Part shown: positions 1 to 4,162 of the stretch, one piece after another
Layout of the letters: every line of letters starts with the position of its first letter
Numbering within the stretch: position 1 is the stretch's first letter
Assembly (NCBI GenBank): GCA_005878635.1
Contig: VBLS01000137.1
Coordinates: 1-5,808, forward strand
From: Methanobacteriota archaeon
GTDB lineage: Archaea; Thermoplasmatota; Thermoplasmata; RBG-16-68-12
Direction: 5' to 3'
DNA length: 5,808 bases
Position numbers and translations under genes: made by a program
The notes under the pieces: model-generated
The model's database searches: none
What the model saw: only the letters and a program-made list of their open reading frames with translations
What the model was told of the DNA's origin: nothing

Positions 1-340
1 CGATCCGATTATCGACGACCTTTGCGGTCGCGTAAGCGACGTGCAGTCGGTCCTCCCGGTCAATGGCGATCGAGCCGTGGAATACGAAGTCCGTCTCCGG
101 CAGGACGTACTCGGCCCATTGTCCTCCCGCCGTCGTGTAATAGCGGAGCCGCCCCCAGGGGACAAAGATGTGTGCCTGCCCGCGGGAATCGACCACGATG
201 GATGGCGCGCCTCCTTTCCCGGCCCCAAACGGATGAGTCGACCAGATGCCCACGGTCGCCAATCCGCCCAACGTCGTGGACATCACGATCGCGGTGAGCA
301 GCGCAAGGACCGCAAACGGGCGGGCACGAAGGCTTCTCAA
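1..340 (-). CDS. Secreted or membrane-anchored beta-propeller-like protein, N-terminal part (runs off the left edge)
   Basis: The minus strand is open from here to the window edge. Read from the TTG at 340 it begins MRSLRARPFAVLALLTAIV, a classic signal peptide or signal anchor: basic N-region, then a hydrophobic stretch to about residue 30. The exported part has two copies of a repeat of the type PSIVVDSRGQAHIFV...LRYYTTAGGQW and SIAIDREDRLHVAYAT. This resembles the blades of BNR/sialidase-like beta-propellers, in which an Asp-containing turn sits between two strands. About 113 codons are visible; the C-terminus lies outside the window. The start is uncertain. TTG at 340 gives the most compact signal peptide but has no good ribosome site. 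A perfect AGGAGGT at 378-384 lies 7 bases before an in-frame ATT at 370, which would add ten residues. The substrate or ligand cannot be told from this fragment. The coding call is firm, the fold is inferred. Confidence 0.75.
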   Translation of the reverse strand, partial: MRSLRARPFAVLALLTAIVMSTTLGGLATVGIWSTHPFGAGKGGAPSIVVDSRGQAHIFVPWGRLRYYTTAGGQWAEYVLPETDFVFHGSIAIDREDRLHVAYATAKVVDNRI

Positions 341-377
341 AATCGAGCCTGGTCCGGTCGTTGCGCGAATGGGCGAA

Positions 378-384
378 ACCTCCT
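378..384 (-). promoter_or_regulatory. Strong Shine-Dalgarno site AGGAGGT upstream of the secreted-protein gene
   Basis: Read on the minus strand this is AGGAGGT, a full complement of the archaeal 16S 3' end. The next in-frame codon at usual spacing (7 bases) is ATT at 370-368. No ATG, GTG or TTG in the reading frame lies 4-12 bases downstream. It either marks a rare ATT start or is coincidental and the TTG at 340 is used. Confidence 0.45.
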
Positions 385-473
385 GCCGCGGCAACAAAGG
401 GCAGCGGCCATGAAGAACCTTCGGCGTCATTCCTGTTCCGCCTGCCGACGTGGATTTCTGCCCTCGAGGGAAA

Positions 474-483
474 GGATTTATCA
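474..483 (+). promoter_or_regulatory. TATA box of tRNA-Phe
   Basis: GGATTTATCA lies with its centre about 29 bases before the first base of tRNA-Phe, the usual archaeal TATA-to-start distance, in an otherwise G+C-rich stretch. On the other strand the same bases read TGATAAATCC and could also serve the divergent secreted-protein gene, though that would give a leader of roughly 80 bases. Confidence 0.6.
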
Positions 484-507
484 AGGCGGCAGTATCGCTC
501 GTATTGC

Positions 508-581
508 GCCGCGGTAACTCAGTTTGGGAGAGTGCGAGACTGAAGATCTCGAAGTCGCCGGTTCGAGCCCGGCCCGCGGCA
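508..581 (+). tRNA. tRNA-Phe (anticodon GAA)
   Basis: The full cloverleaf can be drawn. The acceptor GCCGCGG (508-514) pairs with CCGCGGC (574-580), discriminator A581. The D stem ACTC (517-520) pairs with GAGT (530-533). The anticodon stem CGAGA (535-539) pairs with TCTCG (547-551), with loop CTGAAGA and anticodon GAA at 542-544. The variable loop is 552-556. The T stem GCCGG/CCGGC encloses loop TTCGAGC. All stems are fully paired, there is no intron, and CCA is not encoded, so it must be added after transcription. A T-rich stretch (TTTCTT, 585-590) follows and may end transcription. It converges on the toroid gene, 34 bases further on. Confidence 0.97.
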
Positions 582-615
582 TGATTTCTTACGGATCGGC
601 GTGCGGCGCCGGGAT

Positions 616-1572
616 CTATCGGCCCGCCCGTTGCAAGGCGATCAGGGCCGTCGCGGTGATCCATCGACTCGGGCGGCCGGGCACTTCGAGGCCGAACGGG
701 TAGAAGGGCCCCCGGATTTGGTAGTTCGGGTCCTCCGTGTCCGGGTGGAGGGCGTCGAGATTCCATGTCCCGTCCCGGTTCCGCTTTCCCTCCAGTCGGC
801 CGAGCGGCGAGCGCATGCGAGGATCGTCGCCGTATCCCAGCGCCGTTAGCATGTCGACGCCGACCAAGAGATCGTAGTAGTAGTGGACGGGGTAGTGCAG
901 TCGCATCCACGGTGCATACGGCGTTCGCCCTTCGCGAAGAAGGCCGCGTTCGAGGTAGAACTCCGCCCCCCGTTCGATGGCCCGATGCATCGCGGCCGAA
1001 CGCTTCGCCTCCGGAATCGCGGCGAAGCCCGCTAAGGCCTCCCAGCCGTCCAGGGTCCCCGTTCGGGACCGGAAGCAGTGCCAACCGCCGTCGGATTTCT
1101 GATGACGCAAGAGCCAATCGATCGAGGATTGCACCGACGCATCGTTGAGGGATCCGAATCGGGTGAGCATTCGGACGGCGTTGCCGGTGAAACAAACCTC
1201 GCTCTTCCGACCGCCCAGATCCCCCGCCGGACCACCAAACCGTCGGAGGAACAGCTTCACTGCTTTGGCGATCCGCGGGTGAGTCCCACGGACTCCCAGG
1301 TCGGAGAGGACGAGGAGCCGCCAGTTCGTCGCGACGTACTTCGGCCGGTACAGCTCGCCCGCGGAGTTGCCGGCGGTGTCCCATTGACCCGCGGGGTGCT
1401 GGAGTTGGAGGATCTTCGCGCCCCATCCTTCCAGGCCGATCTGCTTCTTCGCGGAGAGGACCTCGGGATCGTCGGACGGCCGGTCGAGTAATTCTCGGAG
1501 GACGCGACATCGAAGGCTCGGATCCGCGTCGTCGCTCAAGAGCCAGTTCCGCAGGCGGCGGGAAATCGTCAA
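616..1572 (-). CDS. Alpha/alpha-toroid protein (prenyltransferase/squalene-cyclase-repeat-like), function unknown
   Basis: The product is 318 residues, soluble, with no signal peptide. It carries QW-like repeats typical of alpha/alpha-barrel terpenoid cyclases and protein prenyltransferases: LQHPAGQWD (about 57-65), HQKSDGGWHCF (157-167) and KRNRDGTWNLD (263-273). Also visible are CFTGNAVRML (127-136) and an aromatic run, LHYPVHYYYDLLVGVDML (225-242). The DxDD motif of squalene-hopene cyclase and the DDxxD motif of class I terpene synthases are both absent, and at 318 residues it is about half a squalene-hopene cyclase, so cyclase chemistry should not be assumed. Proteins of this single-toroid type are widespread but uncharacterised. 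The start is TTG at 1572; there is no ATG or GTG near the N-terminus. A TATA-like GATAAATATC is centred about 26 bases upstream, predicting a leaderless message starting at or next to this TTG. It diverges from tRNA-Tyr. Confidence 0.85.
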   Translation of the reverse strand: MTISRRLRNWLLSDDADPSLRCRVLRELLDRPSDDPEVLSAKKQIGLEGWGAKILQLQHPAGQWDTAGNSAGELYRPKYVATNWRLLVLSDLGVRGTHPRIAKAVKLFLRRFGGPAGDLGGRKSEVCFTGNAVRMLTRFGSLNDASVQSSIDWLLRHQKSDGGWHCFRSRTGTLDGWEALAGFAAIPEAKRSAAMHRAIERGAEFYLERGLLREGRTPYAPWMRLHYPVHYYYDLLVGVDMLTALGYGDDPRMRSPLGRLEGKRNRDGTWNLDALHPDTEDPNYQIRGPFYPFGLEVPGRPSRWITATALIALQRAGR

Positions 1573-1593
1573 CGGGGACGGGAGCGGACGTCC

Positions 1594-1603
1594 GATATTT
1601 ATC
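1594..1603 (-). promoter_or_regulatory. TATA box of the toroid gene
   Basis: On the minus strand this reads GATAAATATC, preceded by purine-rich AGG as a possible TFB-recognition element. Its centre is about 26 bases before the TTG start, so transcription should begin at or one base before the start codon (leaderless). Confidence 0.6.
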
Positions 1604-1646
1604 CTGGGACGCTGCCGGCACCCGACCGGGTGGGGAGGCTCGCAAG

Positions 1647-1654
1647 CTTTTTAC
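1647..1654 (+). promoter_or_regulatory. TATA box of tRNA-Tyr
   Basis: CTTTTTAC, preceded by GCAAG, is centred about 28 bases before the first base of tRNA-Tyr in G+C-rich surroundings. Position and composition fit an archaeal tRNA promoter and resemble the boxes ahead of tfs and pcn in this window. Confidence 0.6.
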
Positions 1655-1677
1655 TGCGGGACCCGTTCGTCGCGCGT

Positions 1678-1790
1678 CCCGCCTTAGCTCAGCCTGGTCA
1701 GAGCGGGTGACTGTAGAGTGCTCCCGCATGCGCATGTGTGCGGTGCCCGCTGCCATCATCAGGCCGCCGGTTCAAATCCGGCAGGCGGGA
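1678..1790 (+). tRNA. tRNA-Tyr (anticodon GTA) with a 38-nt intron
   Basis: The acceptor CCCGCCT (1678-1684) pairs perfectly with AGGCGGG (1783-1789), discriminator A1790. The first pair is C1:G72, the identity pair of archaeal tRNA-Tyr. The D stem GCTC (1687-1690) pairs with GAGC (1701-1704). The anticodon stem GGTGA (1706-1710) pairs with TCATC (1756-1760), including one G-U pair. The anticodon GTA is at 1713-1715. The T stem GCCGG (1766-1770) pairs with CCGGC (1778-1782) around TTCAAAT. The anticodon loop is interrupted after base 37 (G1716) by an intron, best placed at 1717-1754, the canonical 37/38 site cut by the archaeal splicing endonuclease. The exons are 1678-1716 and 1755-1790. CCA is not encoded. 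The tRNA 3' end is also one copy of a direct repeat found again at 2581. Confidence 0.95.
1717..1754 (+). other. tRNA-Tyr intron
   Basis: These 38 bases separate anticodon-loop bases 37 and 38. The intron folds into a hairpin with CCGCA (1724-1728) pairing TGCGG (1739-1743), extended inward by two G-U pairs. A bulge-helix-bulge can be drawn with cuts after G1716 and after C1754. Its central helix (1711-1714 with 1749-1752) has one U-U mismatch, so it is a relaxed form. Moving the borders by one base (1718-1755) gives the same mature tRNA but a poorer helix. Confidence 0.8.
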
Positions 1791-1795
1791 TCTCC
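1781..1795 (+). repeat. Direct repeat, proximal copy (tRNA-Tyr 3' end)
   Basis: GCAGGCGGGATCTCC covers the last base pairs of the T and acceptor arms of tRNA-Tyr plus five following bases. The same ten-base core GCAGGCGGGA, then TCTCC after one extra C, recurs at 2581-2596. This is the position where archaeal integrative elements recombine with tRNA genes, so the pair may be attachment-site remnants. Confidence 0.45.
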
Positions 1796-1832
1796 CTTTC
1801 CGATCTGCTGGCAGAGCGCTTTCGCGAATCCC

Positions 1833-1867
1833 AGGTATAGGTTCATATACTATATGGAGTCATACCT
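1833..1867 (+). promoter_or_regulatory. Promoter and 35-bp dyad operator of the toxin-antitoxin operon
   Basis: The stretch is an imperfect palindrome centred on C1850. The left arm, AGGTAT (1833-1838) with CATATA (1844-1849), mirrors the right arm, TATATG (1851-1856) with ATACCT (1862-1867). About 13 of 17 positions match between arms, and the inner and outer blocks share the same centre. It is the most A+T-rich spot of this region and supplies the only plausible TATA box, about 26 bases before ATG 1875. A DNA-binding protein occupying the dyad would block promoter access. The downstream winged-helix protein, alone or with its RelE-like partner, is the natural candidate. Confidence 0.65.
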
Positions 1868-1874
1868 ATCACCG

Positions 1875-2153
1875 ATGCGCGCACCCGCCATGCCCCCGAA
1901 GCTCGAACATAAGGGGCCAACTCTGGAAACGCTTCACATGGTGGAGTCTGTACTTCGGAAGTTCGACGAACCGCTCAGCCTCAACCGGGTCAAGGGCCTC
2001 CTGCCGCGGAAGATGATGCATCCCGCTCTCAGGCAGGCCATTGACCACTACAAGCGCCTTGGGTGCGTCGCCGAAGGTTCGAAAGGCGTCATGTGGACAC
2101 TGAACGTCGAGCCCGAGTTCTGGAAGGTCGTGGAGACGTGGGAGGGCCGTTGA
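1875..2153 (+). CDS. Small winged-helix DNA-binding protein, putative antitoxin
   Basis: The product has 92 residues. A helical winged-helix-type domain spans about residues 14-78: LETLHMVESVLRKF (helix 1), DEPLSLNRVKGLLP (helix 2), HPALRQAIDHYKRLG (recognition helix) and VAEGSKGVMWTL (beta-hairpin wing). The order and the closing G-S-K-G-V-x-W wing are those of small archaeal winged-helix repressors. Residues 79-92 (EPEFWKVVETWEGR) form a short tail that could contact a partner. In-frame ATGs lie at 1854, 1875 and 1890. ATG 1875 is preferred because the TATA-like centre of the dyad is about 26 bases upstream, giving a leaderless message. ATG 1854 would lie inside the promoter. It is followed after 31 bases by a RelE-like gene, the usual antitoxin-then-toxin order. 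DNA binding is well supported; the antitoxin role rests on context. Confidence 0.75.
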   Translation: MRAPAMPPKLEHKGPTLETLHMVESVLRKFDEPLSLNRVKGLLPRKMMHPALRQAIDHYKRLGCVAEGSKGVMWTLNVEPEFWKVVETWEGR

Positions 2154-2184
2154 CCTGGCTCGCTTCACCGCTGGCGAGGTCAGA

Positions 2185-2493
2185 ATGGGACCTCGTGCGC
2201 GTTCCGCCGAAGCGGAGCTTCAGCCGAAACAACGGAAGAAGCTCCAGTGGTGGATCGCGCGGCTGAAGGAAGACGTTTTCGCGGGAGACCAAATTCCGAA
2301 GGATCGGATTCCGCCTCAACTCTCGACGCGTAGCGGCCTTCCCGCCACTCTCACGAATGCCTGGCGCTTCGAGCTGCCGCTCGCGTACCGAGGCGTCTAC
2401 ACCGTCCAGTCCGCTCCGGGTGTTGGCACCATGGTCCTGATCCTCGAGGTTCTTTCCCACAGGGAATACGATCGACTGTTCGGGTATCGATAG
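2185..2493 (+). CDS. RelE/ParE-fold protein, putative toxin of the wHTH-RelE module
   Basis: The product has 102 residues and matches the RelE-superfamily layout: two N-terminal helices (about 12-31, LQPKQRKKLQWWIARLKEDV), a loop with GDQIPKDRIP, then a beta-sheet core, NAWRFELPLAYRGVYTV (58-74) and MVLILEVLSHREYDRLFGYR (83-102). The N-x-W-R...L-P...Y-R-x-x-Y-T-V strand pair and the C-terminal H-R-E-Y-D-R-x-F-G-Y are typical of archaeal RelE-like toxins, which usually cleave mRNA on the ribosome. Basic or aromatic candidates for the active site include R61, R69, H92, R93 and Y95; which are catalytic cannot be settled here. The start ATG 2185 has GAGGT at 2176-2180, four bases upstream. It probably shares a transcript with the winged-helix gene. 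Activity is inferred; a non-toxic relative is possible. Confidence 0.75.
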   Translation: MGPRARSAEAELQPKQRKKLQWWIARLKEDVFAGDQIPKDRIPPQLSTRSGLPATLTNAWRFELPLAYRGVYTVQSAPGVGTMVLILEVLSHREYDRLFGYR

Positions 2494-2559
2494 GCTTGGC
2501 GCGTGAGTCTGTGACTTCGGTTCACGGGCAGTCTCAAATACCCGAGGACGCCCCTGACG

Positions 2560-2574
2560 AGGCCAGTCTGGCCT
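2560..2574. repeat. Perfect 15-bp dyad just before the distal direct repeat
   Basis: AGGCCAG-T-CTGGCCT is perfectly symmetric about T2567. As RNA it could form only a short stem (AGGCC/GGCCT) with a 5-base loop and no T-run follows, so it is a weak terminator candidate. It lies 6 bases before the direct repeat at 2581 and could be a protein-binding site or part of a recombination site. Its function is not known. Confidence 0.4.
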
Positions 2575-2580
2575 TGCGAA

Positions 2581-2596
2581 GCAGGCGGGACTCTCC
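2581..2596 (+). repeat. Direct repeat, distal copy of the tRNA-Tyr 3' end
   Basis: GCAGGCGGGA-C-TCTCC matches the end of tRNA-Tyr and its flank at 1781-1795 apart from one inserted C, with the first bases exactly 800 apart. The rest of the tRNA is absent here. Together the copies bracket the winged-helix/RelE cassette, as after insertion of a small element into a tRNA 3' end. The match is short, so chance cannot be excluded. Confidence 0.4.
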
Positions 2597-2597
2597 T

Positions 2598-2631
2598 GTC
2601 CACGTCCCACCGAACGGGCCGAATCGTGGAC
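2598..2631 (+). repeat. Hairpin-forming inverted repeat upstream of the flavin-reductase gene
   Basis: GTCCACG (2598-2604) is the exact reverse complement of CGTGGAC (2625-2631). The 20-base interval contains a further CCC/GGG pairing. It lies between the distal direct repeat and the start of the next gene. No T-run follows, so terminator function is doubtful; a regulatory hairpin or operator is possible. Confidence 0.35.
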
Positions 2632-2672
2632 CTTCATTAGACACCGATGCAATCGCCCGGAGCGGTGGTGCT

Positions 2673-3131
2673 GTGGACAAGAAGGCGAAGAAGAAAGTCC
2701 TCCAGATGATCCCGTACGGCGCGTACGTCGTCGGAACGAAGACCCCCGAAGGGACGGACCACCTGATGTTCGGGACGTGGTTAATGCAGACCTCGTTTAA
2801 GCCGGCGCTCGTCGCCTTTGCGTTGTCCGAGGACAGCCGCACCTTGGCCAACGTCCGCCGATCGAAGCGATTCGCGGTCTCGTTCCTCGCGAGCGGCATG
2901 AAGGGGGTTGCCGAGAGCATCGTGGACGGTTCGTTCGCGAAGGTGAAGACGGAGCGCACTCCGTCAGGCCTCCCGGTCGTGGCCGGCGGCGCGGGATGGA
3001 TCGATTGCCAGGTGCTCGACATCCTCGACAAGGGGGACCACCGCATCGGCTTGGCCGAGGTCGTCGACGTCGGGAGCGGGCCGGGCAAGCTCATGCCCCT
3101 CGACGAACTCAAGTGGCACTACGGAGGCTAG
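2673..3131 (+). CDS. Flavin-reductase-like FMN-binding protein
   Basis: The product is 152 residues from GTG 2673. It is a single flavin-reductase-like domain (split beta-barrel): IPYGAYVVGTKTPEG (13-27), then FGTWLMQTSFKPALVAFAL (33-51), which forms the FMN phosphate-binding region, then RFAVSFLASG (66-75), the conserved GDHRIGLAEV (121-130) and the terminal LKWHYGG. Members bind FMN and often transfer hydride from NAD(P)H to flavin or serve as the reductase partner of a monooxygenase; the substrate here is unknown. The frame stays open upstream to 2496, but the extra residues are low in order and lack family features, so the family's usual N-terminus was chosen. GGAG at 2659-2662 lies 10 bases before GTG, and a weak TATA-like TTCATTAG lies at 2633-2640. 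The cupin gene follows after 66 bases in the same direction. Confidence 0.85.
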   Translation: MDKKAKKKVLQMIPYGAYVVGTKTPEGTDHLMFGTWLMQTSFKPALVAFALSEDSRTLANVRRSKRFAVSFLASGMKGVAESIVDGSFAKVKTERTPSGLPVVAGGAGWIDCQVLDILDKGDHRIGLAEVVDVGSGPGKLMPLDELKWHYGG

Positions 3132-3197
3132 CCCTTCTCGCCGCTCCTCCAAAGGGACGACGCCAGCTTCAAGAACGCATCCTGCTTCGGAGCGCTC

Positions 3198-3533
3198 ATG
3201 CCGGGTTTCCCGAACATCGTCCGGAATCTTCCGGAGGCCGACGCGCCGTTCCGAGACATCACCCTGTGGCTGCTCCGCGGGTCGACCGCCTCCTTGATCT
3301 TCGTCGAAGCGCAGAAAGACTCCGAGGTCCCGAGCCACTCCCATGGAGCGCAATGGGGGTTCGTCGTGGCGGGTGAGATGACCCTGACGATCGGAGACAA
3401 GACGCGGACCTACCGGCCCGGCGAGGAGTACTTCATCCCCGCGGGCGTGCCGCATGCGGCGAAACTGAAGGCCGGCGTCCGCGTGATCGATTTCTTCGAT
3501 GATCCGAATCGATACCGACCCAAAGCGCGTTGA
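3198..3533 (+). CDS. Small single-domain cupin
   Basis: The product has 111 residues. The two cupin motifs are clear. Motif 1 is HSHGAQWGFVVAGEMTLTIG with H47 and H49. Motif 2 is PGEEYFIPAGVPH, ending in H86. By register with the glycine of motif 1 (G59), Gln52 occupies the place of the usual glutamate metal ligand; Gln at this site is also seen in other small cupins. It probably binds a divalent metal through H47, H49, Q52 and H86, but the reaction or ligand cannot be deduced. Start ATG 3198 has GGAG at 3189-3192. No TATA-like stretch lies between the flavin-reductase stop and this gene, so co-transcription is likely. It converges with the CBS gene, 10 bases between stop codons. Confidence 0.85.
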   Translation: MPGFPNIVRNLPEADAPFRDITLWLLRGSTASLIFVEAQKDSEVPSHSHGAQWGFVVAGEMTLTIGDKTRTYRPGEEYFIPAGVPHAAKLKAGVRVIDFFDDPNRYRPKAR

Positions 3534-3543
3534 TGGATCGGGG

Positions 3544-4074
3544 CTAGAATAGCGGCAACTGGGACCGCGCGATCTGCGCGCTGACGGAGTCGATGTAGTC
3601 TCGCATCCGAGCGAGGATCGTCCGTGCGCGGATGACGCCCAGGACCTTGGCGTTCTTCACGACGAGGACCCGACGCGTCCCGTCTTTCGCCATGAGCCGT
3701 GCGACGCGGTCGATCCCTTCGTTCGGATCGACGGACACGAGCGCGGACGTCATGATCTCGCCGAGGTGGACGTGCGCGGGATCGCGGGCTTGTGCGACGA
3801 CTTTCGCGAGCACGTCCCACTCCGTCACGATTCCCACGGGCCCCTTGTCCGGAGCCGTCACGACCGCGAAACCCTGGTGTCGCGTCGCCATCGCCTTCGC
3901 GGCCTGGAGGACGGAGGTGTCCGGCGGCAGGGAAAGGAAGTCGGTCTCGACGATGTCCTTTGCGTAGAGGACCATGGACACCAGCGAATGGGGATGGAGC
4001 GTCTTAGCCTTGCCGCCTTCGAAGGAACAGACGCGGGACTCTTTCACGGCGCCGGAGATCAAGGTCGCCCGCAT
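3544..4074 (-). CDS. Two-CBS-domain protein
   Basis: The product has 176 residues. CBS domain 1 spans about residues 38-95 (AKDIVETDFLSLPPDTSVLQA...GIVTEWDVL) and CBS domain 2 about 104-158 (LGEIMTSALVSVDPNEGIDRVARLM...GVIRARTIL), forming one Bateman module that normally binds adenine nucleotides or SAM. Domain 1 keeps the ribose-contacting Thr/Asp pattern (GIVTEWD, T84 and D87). Domain 2 has Arg149 and Thr152 instead, so probably only one site binds ligand in the usual way. No catalytic domain is attached, so it may regulate another protein. Start ATG 4074 is chosen because TATTAATA lies about 31 bases upstream, predicting a leader of only a few bases. The domain itself would also be complete from Met34 (3975), so the first 33 residues are less certain. 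Confidence 0.85.
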   Translation of the reverse strand: MRATLISGAVKESRVCSFEGGKAKTLHPHSLVSMVLYAKDIVETDFLSLPPDTSVLQAAKAMATRHQGFAVVTAPDKGPVGIVTEWDVLAKVVAQARDPAHVHLGEIMTSALVSVDPNEGIDRVARLMAKDGTRRVLVVKNAKVLGVIRARTILARMRDYIDSVSAQIARSQLPLF

Positions 4075-4101
4075 TTGTCAATTCGGGTGCGTGACCAAAT
4101 C

Positions 4102-4109
4102 TATTAATA
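4102..4109. promoter_or_regulatory. Self-complementary TATA box shared by two divergent genes
   Basis: TATTAATA reads the same on both strands and is the only A+T-rich element between the CBS gene (minus) and the membrane-protein gene (plus). Toward the CBS gene it sits about 31 bases before ATG 4074. Toward the membrane gene it predicts a start near 4131 and a leader of about 30 bases to ATG 4163. Flanking CCAAATC (plus strand) and CGAACCG (minus strand) may act as TFB-recognition elements and set direction. Confidence 0.6.
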
Positions 4110-4162
4110 CGGTTCGGGGCCTTGATTGACGTCAGACAAAGGTCCGACTTGACCTTGCTGGG

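Noticed and set aside
41..517. A 158-codon plus-strand open frame at the left edge
   Set aside because: It runs into tRNA-Phe, shows no domain, and lies opposite the minus-strand gene that has a clear signal peptide and repeat pattern.
1707..1874. An upstream extension of the winged-helix frame into tRNA-Tyr, or a start at ATG 1854
   Set aside because: The extension overlaps the tRNA and the promoter dyad. ATG 1854 lies inside the TATA-like region and would precede the predicted transcription start.
2560..2574. Factor-independent terminator for the toxin-antitoxin operon
   Set aside because: The dyad leaves almost no RNA loop unless shortened to five pairs, and no T-run follows, which archaeal terminators normally need.
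2496..2672. An upstream extension of the flavin-reductase frame starting at TTG 2496
   Set aside because: The added residues are not family-like, cover the direct repeat and two inverted repeats, and TTG 2496 has no promoter or ribosome site at the right place. GTG 2673 gives the normal domain N-terminus.
2534..3112. Minus-strand open frame opposite the flavin-reductase gene
   Set aside because: The plus-strand frame carries the complete conserved domain; the minus frame shows no motif.
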